This document shows, one piece after another, positions 44,245-52,318 of a DNA stretch of 64,000 nt (position 1 is its first letter; the number at the start of each line of letters is the position of its first letter). This DNA comes from Deinococcus aestuarii (GTDB lineage: Bacteria > Deinococcota > Deinococci > Deinococcales > Deinococcaceae). The DNA is taken from assembly GCF_018863415.1 (NCBI RefSeq), contig NZ_JAHKSN010000003.1:62001-126000 (forward strand), written 5' to 3'. The position numbers were made by a program, and so were the translations under genes. The notes under the pieces are model-generated. The model made no database searches, was not told the DNA's origin, and saw only the letters and a program-made list of their open reading frames with translations.

Positions 44245-47200
44245 GTGCCTGACGTGACTTCCCCCTTCGTCTTCCTGCTGGGCCCGGCCCGCGTCACCCT
44301 GGGCGCGGGTGTCCAGCCGTTCGGGGTGGACCAGCGGTATCAGCTTCTGGCTTACCTCGCCTGGCGGGGGGAGTGGGTGGGCCGCGAGGGGCTGGCCCAC
44401 CTGTTCTGGCCGGAGAGCGCCCCGGACACGGCGCGGGGCAACTTCCGGCACCTGCTGGGCCGGGTGCGGGCCCTGGAGCTGGCCCGCGGGCTGGAGGTGG
44501 AACGGGGGCGGCTGCGCTGGGCGGTGCCGACCGACCTCGCCGAGTTCACCCGCGCCGTGGGGGAGGAGCGGTGGGAGGGGGCGCTGGAGCTTTACGGCGG
44601 ACCGTTCCTGACGGGACTCGACCCGGAGGGAACGGGAGAGTTCGCGGGCTGGCTGGAGCGCGAGCGCGAGCGGCTGCACGGCCTGTGGCGCCGGGCCCTG
44701 CTGTGCCGCGCGGGGGAACTCGGCGCGGCGGGGGCCCACCTCCAGGCCGCCGAGGGGCTCGACCCCCTGCTGGAGGAAGACCTCGACGAGGAGGTCTTGC
44801 ACGCCCAGGTCGGCGCCCTGCTGCGGGCCGGGGGACACGGGCGGGCGCGGCGGGCCTACGAGACCTTCGTGGCGCGGCTGCGCGGTGAGTTCGGCCTGGA
44901 GCCGACGGCCTCCCTCGAAGGGCTCGGCCGCCGCCTGGGGGAACCCGCGCAGGCGGCGGCCACCGCGCCCTCCGCGCCGCCTGCCCCGGCGTCCCGCTCT
45001 TCGTTGCCCACCTCGCCCACCTCCTTTGTGGGGCGTGACCTCGAACTCGCCGAGATAGGGCGGCTCCTGAGCGAGCCGGACTGCCGCCTGCTGACCCTGA
45101 CCGGGCCCGGGGGCATCGGCAAGACCCGCCTCGCCCTGGAGGCCGCCCGGACGCTGGGCCCCCACTTTCCCGCGGGCGTCTTCTTCGTGCCCCTCGACGC
45201 CCTCACCTCGGCGGCCCTGATTCCCACCCAGATCGCCCGGGTCCTGGGTGTCCCGCCCGCGGGCCAGGGCGACGGGCTGGACGGGGTGGTCGGGGTGATC
45301 GGGCGTGAGCGGATGCTCCTCGTGCTCGACAATTTCGAGCATCTGCTGGGGGACGCAGACACCACGCAGGCCCTGCTGGAACGCTGCGAGGGCCTGCGCC
45401 TGATGGTGACCTCGCGCGAGCGGCTGGGCGTGGAGGCCGAGTGGCTGCTGCCCGTACAGGGGCTGGCGTATCCCGAGGAGCAGGATTTCGGCCCGGTCCA
45501 CGCCGGGCAGTTCGACGCGGTGGGGCTCTTCGTCGAGCGGGCCCGCCGGGTGCGGCCGGACTTCGCACCGACGGACGAAACGCTGCCCCACCTGCTGGCC
45601 CTGTGCCGCCTCGTCGAGGGGGCGCCGCTGGGGCTCGAACTCGCCGCGGTCTGGGTGCGCGCGCTGCCTTTGGAGGAGATCGCCCGGGAACTCGCACAGA
45701 ACCTGGACTTCCTGGGGCCGGGGGAGCGCGGCCGGCCCGAGCGGCACCGCGGCCTGCGGGCGGTGTTCGAGCACTCCTGGCGGCTGCTGAGCCCGGCCGA
45801 GCAGGAGGTCCTGGCGGGGCTCGCCGTCTTCCGGGGCGGCTTTCGGCTGGAGGCGGCCCGGCAGGTGGTGGGGGCGCCGCTGCCCGTGCTGGCCTCGCTG
45901 GTGGACAAGTCCCTGCTGCGGGCGCACCCCACGGGACGGTACGGCCGCCACGCGCTGCTCTACGGCTACACCCGCGAGAAGCTGGCCGGGCACCCGGACC
46001 GGGAGGCCGAGCTGCGGGCCCGGCACGGCGCGTACTTCCTGGGCTTCCTTCAGGGGCTGGGCAGGGCGCTGCGGGGACCGGACCAGAAAGCGGCGCTCGC
46101 GGCGGTGGACGCCGACCTGGAAAATGTCCGGCTCGCGTGGGGCTGGGCCGTGGAGCACCGCCGGGCGGGTGACCTGGGGAGAGCGGCCGCTCCCCTTGCG
46201 CACTACTGCACCTCGCGCGCCCGCTCCCGGGAGGGCGTGGAGTGGCTGGCGGGGGCCGAGGCCGCCCTGAGTGACGCCGAGCCCGCCCACCGGACAGCCC
46301 TGGGTCAGCTCTGGGTCGCGGGAGCCCCCCTGCTCCACCGCCTGGGGCGCCACGCCGAGGCCGAGCGGTGGGCGGGGCGCGGCCTCGCCCTGGCCCGGGA
46401 GCAGGGGGAGGAGGGGGCGGCGCTCCCGGCCCTCACGCTGCTGGGCAGCCTGACCTGGCGGCGGGGCGACTACGGCCGGGCCCGGAGCTTTTTGGAGGAG
46501 GCCGTCGCCCTGGCCCGGACCCGGGGGGAGCCGTTCAACCTGGCCGACAGCCTCAACCTGCTGGGCAACGTCACGCTCGACAGCGGGGACCTCGCCGGGG
46601 CCGGGCGGCACTACGAGGCGGCCCTCGCCCTGCACCGCACGCTCGGGCACCAGGCCGAGGTCGTGCGGCTGCTCAACAACCTGGGGTGTCTGGCCGCCTA
46701 CCAGGGGCAGCTCGGCGCATCGGTGGCCCGGCTGGAAGAGGGCCTGCGGCTCGCCCGCGACGTCGGCCTGCCGCGGCTGGTGGCCCAGCTCCTGTCGAGC
46801 CTCGCGGAGACCCAGCACGAGCAGGGGGAATGGGCCTGCGCCGCCGCCACCGCCCGCGAGGCCCTGGACCTGGCGCGGCGCAGCGGGGACCGGCGGCTGG
46901 AGGGCATCTTGCTGATGGACCTGGGGCGCACGGCCACCGCCTCCGGGGCGCTGGAGCAGGGACGGCGGCAGCTCCGGGAGGCTCTGGCGCTGCTGTGGAG
47001 CCTGGGCGAACTCCCGCAGGTCCTGCGCACGCTGGCCCGCTGGGCGGAGTGGTACCTGGCGGCGGCGCAGCCCGGGCGGGCCGCCGCCCTGCTCGATCTC
47101 GTCGTGCGGCATCCCAAGACCAAGGGGGTGGACCAGGGCCCCGCCCGGCGGTTGCGCGCCGAACTGGGCGGCGGGGAGAGGAGCGCGTCAGAAGACCCGG

Positions 47201-47250
47201 AGGCAGACCTGACGGCGGCGGTCGCGGAACTCGTCGGGCCCCCACCGTGA
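44245..47250 (+). CDS. AfsR/BTAD-type regulator with NTPase and TPR repeats
   Basis: Large regulator of 1001 residues in the AfsR/SARP-LuxR-like class. An N-terminal winged-helix part (10-90; YQLLAYLAWRGEWVGREGLAHLFWPESAPDTARGNFRHLL) and a BTAD helical domain (about 100-225) precede a STAND NTPase: Walker A GPGGIGKT (287-294), Walker B MLLVLDNFEHLL, sensor VTSRERLG. The C-terminal third is made of TPR repeats (LTLLGSLTWRRGDYGRARSFLEEAVALAR and more). Such proteins couple ligand binding at the TPRs to transcription activation. GTG 44245 has GGAGG ten bases upstream. No partner gene indicates its target; it stands alone. Confidence 0.88.
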   Translation: MPDVTSPFVFLLGPARVTLGAGVQPFGVDQRYQLLAYLAWRGEWVGREGLAHLFWPESAPDTARGNFRHLLGRVRALELARGLEVERGRLRWAVPTDLAEFTRAVGEERWEGALELYGGPFLTGLDPEGTGEFAGWLERERERLHGLWRRALLCRAGELGAAGAHLQAAEGLDPLLEEDLDEEVLHAQVGALLRAGGHGRARRAYETFVARLRGEFGLEPTASLEGLGRRLGEPAQAAATAPSAPPAPASRSSLPTSPTSFVGRDLELAEIGRLLSEPDCRLLTLTGPGGIGKTRLALEAARTLGPHFPAGVFFVPLDALTSAALIPTQIARVLGVPPAGQGDGLDGVVGVIGRERMLLVLDNFEHLLGDADTTQALLERCEGLRLMVTSRERLGVEAEWLLPVQGLAYPEEQDFGPVHAGQFDAVGLFVERARRVRPDFAPTDETLPHLLALCRLVEGAPLGLELAAVWVRALPLEEIARELAQNLDFLGPGERGRPERHRGLRAVFEHSWRLLSPAEQEVLAGLAVFRGGFRLEAARQVVGAPLPVLASLVDKSLLRAHPTGRYGRHALLYGYTREKLAGHPDREAELRARHGAYFLGFLQGLGRALRGPDQKAALAAVDADLENVRLAWGWAVEHRRAGDLGRAAAPLAHYCTSRARSREGVEWLAGAEAALSDAEPAHRTALGQLWVAGAPLLHRLGRHAEAERWAGRGLALAREQGEEGAALPALTLLGSLTWRRGDYGRARSFLEEAVALARTRGEPFNLADSLNLLGNVTLDSGDLAGAGRHYEAALALHRTLGHQAEVVRLLNNLGCLAAYQGQLGASVARLEEGLRLARDVGLPRLVAQLLSSLAETQHEQGEWACAAATAREALDLARRSGDRRLEGILLMDLGRTATASGALEQGRRQLREALALLWSLGELPQVLRTLARWAEWYLAAAQPGRAAALLDLVVRHPKTKGVDQGPARRLRAELGGGERSASEDPEADLTAAVAELVGPPP

Positions 47251-47741
47251 GCAAGGAGCAGGGTGCCGGACGGCGACGCTCTCAAGGCTCCCGGCCCAGG
47301 CCCGGGGAGCGAGCAACCTCCATCGGCCACAAGGTCGGTGCAGGAGTCCTGCTGGACGCGCCGCCCGCCGACAGACCAGGCACCGGACAGGCACGCGCGG
47401 GCCCTGGCCGCCCCACAGAAGACGACGCGGGCCCTGACGCACGACCGGCCCACCCCCCAGGCTCCTTGCCCCGCATCGTCCGGACGCCGCTCGACATTCT
47501 TGCCCGCGAGGCTCGGGGACGCCCGTTCCCCGCCCCTTCAGCATTGCCTGACTGGAGCCGTCTCCCCGGGCTTCAAGACCTGTGGGGTGACCGTGGACCT
47601 GACCGGAAGACCCCTTCAAGCGAAAGGGGGCGCACCCTCCCGAGTGAGCCCAGACCCGCCCGCTGGCCGCAGTGAACGAGCCCAACGCACCGATGTTCGG
47701 CCGGACATCCCGCCGCTGCCGGGCGGCGGGTCCGGCCACCG
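47251..47741. other. GC-rich gap without recognisable gene
   Basis: 491 bases between convergent genes. Frames are open on both strands by GC bias, but none has a credible start, ribosome site or family match. No inverted terminal repeats or transposase motif were recognised. It may hold the terminators of both neighbours. Confidence 0.4.
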
Positions 47742-49583
47742 TCAGCGCGCCGCCTCCCCAGCCCCCGCCGCGTAGCCGCGCGCCTGGAGGGCGTAGAGGG
47801 CCGCGTACTGACCGCCCCGGGCGATCAGCTCGGCGTGGCTGCCCGCTTCCGTCACCACGCCGCCCTCCAGCAGGACGATCCGGTCGGCGAGCCGGACGGT
47901 GGAGAAGCGGTGCGAGATCAGGACGGTGATGCGCTCCCCGGCCTGCGCCCGCAACGCCTCGATGGTCTCGAACTCGGCCCGCGCGTCGAGGGCGGCGGTG
48001 GGCTCGTCGAACACCAGGACGGAAGCGTCCCGGAAATACAGCCGCGCCAGGGCGAGGCGCTGCCACTGCCCCCCCGAGAGCTGCCGCCCGCCCTGGAAGA
48101 GCCGCCCCAGCGGCGTGTCGATCCCCTGCGGCAGCGTGTCCACGAAGGCGGCCCCGGCCTGCCGCACGGCGCCCTCGACGCGCGGCCCGTCCTCCAGGCG
48201 GCCCACCTCGGCAATCGCCACGTTCTCGCGGGCGCTCATCTGGTACTGGCCGTAGTCCTGAAAGATGATGCTCATCTGCCGCTGCACGCTGCGGGGCGAG
48301 AAGCGCGAGGCGTCCAGGCCATTGAGCAGGATGCGCCCGCCGGTCGGCTCGAAGAGCCGGGTCAGCAGCTTGACCAGGGTGGTCTTCCCCGCCCCGTTCT
48401 CGCCCACGAGGGCCAGCGCCTCGCCCCGGCGGACGGTGAAGCTCACCCCGCGCAGCACGTCGCGGTCGGTGAGGGGATAGCGGAAGCCCACGTCCTGAAA
48501 CTCGACCGTCTCGATGTTTCCCTGCCACTCCTCCCCCGCGTCGAGGTCACGCCCGGGTTTCTCCAGAAAGTCGAAGAGGTTGCGCATGTACAGCAGGTTC
48601 TGGTAGATGCCGCTGACCCCGTTCAGCAGCCCCGCGACCGTCCCCTGCACCTGCGCGATTCCCAGGACGAAGATGCTGAAATCGCCCACCGTGATCTCCC
48701 CGGCGGCGGCGCGGCGCAGGATCAGGGCGCTCGCCAGCCCGGTCAGCAGCGCCGAGGCCAGGGCCGCCCCGAAGCCCCAGCGCGAGCGGCGGCGAATGAT
48801 GTCCTCCAGTTGCCGCCGGAAGCCCAGGTAGTAGTCGCGCCAGCGCCGCAGCAGGTAGGGCTCGAAGCCGAAGAGCCGCACCTCCTTCACGAGCCCGTCC
48901 GAGGTCAGCAGCCCGCCGAGGTAGTTCTGTACCCGCGCGTCGTGGGTCTGCCAGCGCAGCATCCGGTAGTTCTCCACGCCGAACTTGTTGCTCACCCACA
49001 CGCCCGGCAGGCTCGCCAGCAGCACGAGGGGCAGCACCCACACGCCCAGCCGCGCCATCAGGGCGCCGACCGACACCAGCGTGACGACGGCGCCCGCCAG
49101 CCCGACGAGCTGGGTCGCCACCCCCAGGGGCCGGGAGCCCACCTCGCGGTAGGCCTGCTGCAACTGGTCGTAGGTCTCGGCGTGCTCGAAGGCCTCCACG
49201 CTCATGCCCGACGCCTTGTCGAGGATGCGGCGGCTGACCCCGTGCTGGAGGCTGTCGCCGAGGAGCTGCTGGGCCGCCCCCTGCACGGTGGAGAGCAGGC
49301 TGCCGAACACCCCCAGCGCGACCTGCACCCCCAGCAAGGCGAGGAGCGCCCGGTACGTCACGCCCCCCTGCGCCGCGCGGGCCACCTCGTCGAGCAGCAG
49401 CTTGCCCACGTACAGGTTCGCGGCGGGCAGGGCGCTCGCGGCGAGGCTGGTGGCCGCGTAGGTCAGGCTGTGCCGGGGGCTGGCGAGCCACACCAACCGC
49501 AGCGTCTGGAGCAGGTCGGCGGCCCGCTGCCGGGGGGTCAGGGCGTCGGGGGGCGCGGGCGGGGCGGGGCGGGGACGGGTCAT
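47742..49583 (-). CDS. ABC transporter, fused permease and ATPase (exporter type)
   Basis: Half-transporter of 613 residues. The transmembrane domain (about 30-330, six helices) is followed by a nucleotide-binding domain: Walker A GENGAGKTT, Q loop IFQDYGQY, signature LSGGQWQRLALARL, Walker B VLVFDEP, and the switch His in LISHRFSTVRLADR. The signature and length place it with MsbA/LmrA-like or peptidase-less exporters of lipids, peptides or drugs; it should dimerise. ATG 49583 lacks a clear ribosome site; frames upstream are non-coding. The divergent TetR gene suggests regulated drug or lipid export. Confidence 0.92.
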   Translation of the reverse strand: MTRPRPAPPAPPDALTPRQRAADLLQTLRLVWLASPRHSLTYAATSLAASALPAANLYVGKLLLDEVARAAQGGVTYRALLALLGVQVALGVFGSLLSTVQGAAQQLLGDSLQHGVSRRILDKASGMSVEAFEHAETYDQLQQAYREVGSRPLGVATQLVGLAGAVVTLVSVGALMARLGVWVLPLVLLASLPGVWVSNKFGVENYRMLRWQTHDARVQNYLGGLLTSDGLVKEVRLFGFEPYLLRRWRDYYLGFRRQLEDIIRRRSRWGFGAALASALLTGLASALILRRAAAGEITVGDFSIFVLGIAQVQGTVAGLLNGVSGIYQNLLYMRNLFDFLEKPGRDLDAGEEWQGNIETVEFQDVGFRYPLTDRDVLRGVSFTVRRGEALALVGENGAGKTTLVKLLTRLFEPTGGRILLNGLDASRFSPRSVQRQMSIIFQDYGQYQMSARENVAIAEVGRLEDGPRVEGAVRQAGAAFVDTLPQGIDTPLGRLFQGGRQLSGGQWQRLALARLYFRDASVLVFDEPTAALDARAEFETIEALRAQAGERITVLISHRFSTVRLADRIVLLEGGVVTEAGSHAELIARGGQYAALYALQARGYAAGAGEAAR

Positions 49584-49689
49584 CTGCGAGGAGTGTGGCG
49601 CGCGGAGCCGAAGGCGATGGTGCTCCGGTCCCGCTTGAGCCCGGGCACGGGAACAGGCGAGGCGCGTTAAGCTGTGCGGCGGACATCGC

Positions 49690-50334
49690 ATGACGGAGTT
49701 GAAGGGCTTTCGCACACCACAGCAAGACCGCAGCCGCCAGTCGTTCGAGCGGGTGCTGGAGGCCGCGACCGAGCTGCTCGGGGAGAAGGGCTACGAGCAG
49801 CTCACGCTGGCGGAGGTCAGCCAGCGCGCGGGGGTGTCCACCGGCTCGATCTACGGGCGGGTGCGCGGCAAGGAGGACCTGCTCGACGCGGTGCAGGTGC
49901 ACATTCTGGAACGGGTCGAGCGGCAGCAGACCGAGCTGCTGGACGCGATTCGCGCCGAGCGCCTGCCCTTCGACGCCCTGGTCGTCCAGATGGTGACGGC
50001 GCTGGGCGAGTTCCTGAGGGCCCAGGCCAACCTCCTGCGTCCCCTGATGGCGCGGGCCCCCTCCAACCCCACCGTCGCCACCCTGGGCAAGCGCTCCTTC
50101 CACAAGCTGAAACGGGGCTGGGCCGACACCCTGCTCGACCACCGCGCCGAGATCGGTCATCCCCGGCCCGAGCACGCGGTGGACGCCTGCTTCTCGCTCG
50201 CCTACGCCGCCTTCGCCCGCTACCTGGGCCTGGGCTCGGCGGCCGACGTGGCGGGCGAGGGCGACTGGGACGAACTGGGGCGCGACCTCGGCGAGATGAG
50301 CGTGCTGTTCTTGCGCTACCGGATGACGCCCTGA
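49690..50334 (+). CDS. TetR-family transcriptional regulator
   Basis: Repressor of 214 residues. The N-terminal TetR helix-turn-helix is clear: RSRQSFERVLEAATELLGEKGYEQLTLAEVSQRAGVSTGSIYGRVRGKEDLLDAV (about 14-68), with a helical ligand domain behind. It is divergent from the ABC exporter gene (106 bases apart), the common layout in which the repressor binds between the two and is released by an exported compound. No palindrome could be picked out with confidence in that space. Confidence 0.9.
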   Translation: MTELKGFRTPQQDRSRQSFERVLEAATELLGEKGYEQLTLAEVSQRAGVSTGSIYGRVRGKEDLLDAVQVHILERVERQQTELLDAIRAERLPFDALVVQMVTALGEFLRAQANLLRPLMARAPSNPTVATLGKRSFHKLKRGWADTLLDHRAEIGHPRPEHAVDACFSLAYAAFARYLGLGSAADVAGEGDWDELGRDLGEMSVLFLRYRMTP

Positions 50335-50504
50335 CCCGTCACCCCTCCGGGCCACCTCCGCTTCGCAGGTCCCCTCAAAGGAGGCGGCAGAAGGGATTCT
50401 CCGGCGTCCGTCCCCGGCTCCCCTCTCCTTCTGGGCTGGTCCAGTCTCAGCGAAGCCGACCGAGGGGTTGACCGGGGCCAGCCCTCCAGCGCCGAACCTT
50501 GACT

Positions 50505-50514
50505 TTTGATCAAA
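50505..50514. promoter_or_regulatory. GntR operator candidate, monooxygenase/GH3 operon
   Basis: TTTGATCAAA, a perfect 10-base palindrome, follows directly after a -35-like TTGACT (50499-50504) in the AT-rich region before the luciferase-type gene. The same core occurs before three other units in this window, including the GntR gene itself. Binding here would cover the promoter spacer. Confidence 0.6.
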
Positions 50515-50600
50515 TCTGTCGCACTCTAAATCAGAATCATAATTTTAGTTTTGCTCGTGGCCGCCTCGCCGCCCATCTCCTACCTGTCCCGGAGGACTCC

Positions 50601-51722
50601 ATGCGCTTTTCCGTCTTTCTCGTCGGCCGTTCCACCGCACCCGAACAGGACCGCGCCATCATCGGGGCGCTGACCGAGCACGCCCGGGAGGCCGAGGCGC
50701 TGGGCTACGACGCCGTGTTCATGCCCGACCACCACTTCACCGGGTACGCCCCGATGTCGAGCGATCCCTTCGTGTTCGCGGCGTACCTGGCGGGCCAGCT
50801 CAAGAGGATGCACTTCGGCATGTCGGTCACCACGGTGCCCCTGCACCACCCGGTGCGCTTCGCCGAACGGGTCAACCTGCTCGACCAGCTCACCGGGGGG
50901 AGACTGCTGGTCGGCATCGGCAGCGGCACCACACCCGAGGAGATGATCGGCTTCGGGGTGAATTACAAGGAAACGTCCCGCATCGCCCAGGAGAACCTCG
51001 ACATCGCCGAGCGGCTGTGGCAGAAGGCGGTGGACGACGACCCCGTGCAGTTCGACACCGGGCACTACAAGGGGGCGGTCATCCAGCGCATCGTTCCCGC
51101 GCCCTACGGCGAGCGGCACGCGCCCCTGATGAGCGTGGCCCTGCGCGAGTCGAGCGCCCTGCGCGCGGCCCAGAGCGGCTACCCGGCCTTCATCCCCGCC
51201 TTCACGCCGCCCAAGATCGGGGGCACCGAGCCCTTCACCCACGTGCAGAAATACTTCAAGGTGTACCGAGACGCTCTGCTGGCCGCCGGTCATCCTGAAG
51301 AGGTGGTGCGCTCCGCGCTCTCGTGGACCACCCACACCTACCAGTGCGTGCATGTCGCCGAGACGGACGAGCAGGCGCGTGAGGAACTGGAGGTGATTCT
51401 GAGGGGCTACCAGGCGGCCATCGACCGCGAGATGGTCTACAACAAGCGCGCCGAGGAGATCAGCGACGTGAAAATCCACGGAACGCCGGACGCCCTGAGC
51501 GAGGACTGGATCGGGACGTGGTGCCTGTACGGCAGCCCGGAGACGGTGCGGGCGCACCTTCAGGAGTACCGGGACCTCGGGATCGGCAACGTGTTGATGG
51601 GCTTTACCAACGGGCCGCTGACCGACGAGCGTTTGCGGCTGGGGCGGCAGTCCATGCGGCTGTTCGCCGAGCGGGTCATGCCGCACTTCAAGGCGCAGGA
51701 GCGGGTCGGAGTCGGCGCGTGA
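50601..51722 (+). CDS. Luciferase-like (LLM class) flavin-dependent monooxygenase
   Basis: FMN-dependent monooxygenase of 373 residues with the bacterial-luciferase TIM-barrel: AREAEALGYDAVFMPDHHFTGYAPMSSDPFVFAAYLAGQLKRMHFGMSV, then HHPVRFAERVNLLDQLTGGRLLVGIGSGTTPEEMIGFGV, and GSPETVRAHLQEYRDLGIGNVLMGF at the end. Such enzymes take reduced FMN from a separate reductase, and here an FMN reductase gene overlaps its stop (GTGA). In this regulon it may hydroxylate the aromatic aglycone. GGAGG lies five bases before ATG 50601; the frame is open upstream across the operator, but without coding support. Confidence 0.87.
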   Translation: MRFSVFLVGRSTAPEQDRAIIGALTEHAREAEALGYDAVFMPDHHFTGYAPMSSDPFVFAAYLAGQLKRMHFGMSVTTVPLHHPVRFAERVNLLDQLTGGRLLVGIGSGTTPEEMIGFGVNYKETSRIAQENLDIAERLWQKAVDDDPVQFDTGHYKGAVIQRIVPAPYGERHAPLMSVALRESSALRAAQSGYPAFIPAFTPPKIGGTEPFTHVQKYFKVYRDALLAAGHPEEVVRSALSWTTHTYQCVHVAETDEQAREELEVILRGYQAAIDREMVYNKRAEEISDVKIHGTPDALSEDWIGTWCLYGSPETVRAHLQEYRDLGIGNVLMGFTNGPLTDERLRLGRQSMRLFAERVMPHFKAQERVGVGA

Positions 51723-52318
51723 CCGCCCCGTTCATCGTGGGGATCGGCGGCACCACCCGGCCCGGCTCCAGCGGCGAGAAGGCGCTCAGGGTGACGTTGG
51801 GACACGCCGAGCGGGCGGGAGCGCGCACGCAGCTCTTCGGCGGGGCCGAACTCGCCGGGCTGCCCCTCTACGCCCCCGAGAAGCCGGAGCGCAACGCCGC
51901 CGAGGTCGCGCTCGTCGAGGCCGTGCGGCAGGCGGACGGCCTTCTCATCGCCACCCCCGGGTATCACGGGGGCGTCTCGGGGCTGGTGAAAAACGCGCTC
52001 GACCTGCTCGAAGACCTGCGGGGGGACGAGCGGCCCTACCTCGACGGGCGGGCGGTGGGGTGTGTCGTGGTGGCGGCGGGCTGGCAGGGGTGCGGGGTGA
52101 CGCTGAGCGCCCTGCGCGACATCGTGCACGCCCTGCGCGGCTGGCCGACGCCGCTGGGCGTGACGATCAACACGGTCGCCGTGCAGGCCTTCGCCCCCGG
52201 CGGGGAGTGCACCGATCCGGCCACCGACGCCGGGCTCGCCACGCTCGCGGGTCAGGTCCTGCACTTCGCGCGGGCGACCGTTTCCCTGCGTGGGCCGACG
52301 GCGGGGGTGCCCGCGTGA
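51719..52318 (+). CDS. NAD(P)H-dependent FMN reductase
   Basis: Flavodoxin-fold reductase of 199 residues: GGTTRPGSSGEKALRV (phosphate loop for FMN), then LLIATPGYHGGVSGLVKNALDLLED (the family's second motif). It should supply reduced FMN to the monooxygenase encoded immediately before it, in the manner of SsuE with SsuD or MsuE with MsuD. GTG 51719 overlaps that gene's TGA, and its own stop overlaps the GTG of the GH3 gene. Such strict coupling supports a two-component system. Confidence 0.87.
   Translation: MTAPFIVGIGGTTRPGSSGEKALRVTLGHAERAGARTQLFGGAELAGLPLYAPEKPERNAAEVALVEAVRQADGLLIATPGYHGGVSGLVKNALDLLEDLRGDERPYLDGRAVGCVVVAAGWQGCGVTLSALRDIVHALRGWPTPLGVTINTVAVQAFAPGGECTDPATDAGLATLAGQVLHFARATVSLRGPTAGVPA

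Noticed and set aside
43843..47112. 1089-codon minus-strand open frame antisense to the AfsR-like gene
   Set aside because: Pro/Gln/Arg-rich shadow; the plus strand has Walker motifs and TPRs.
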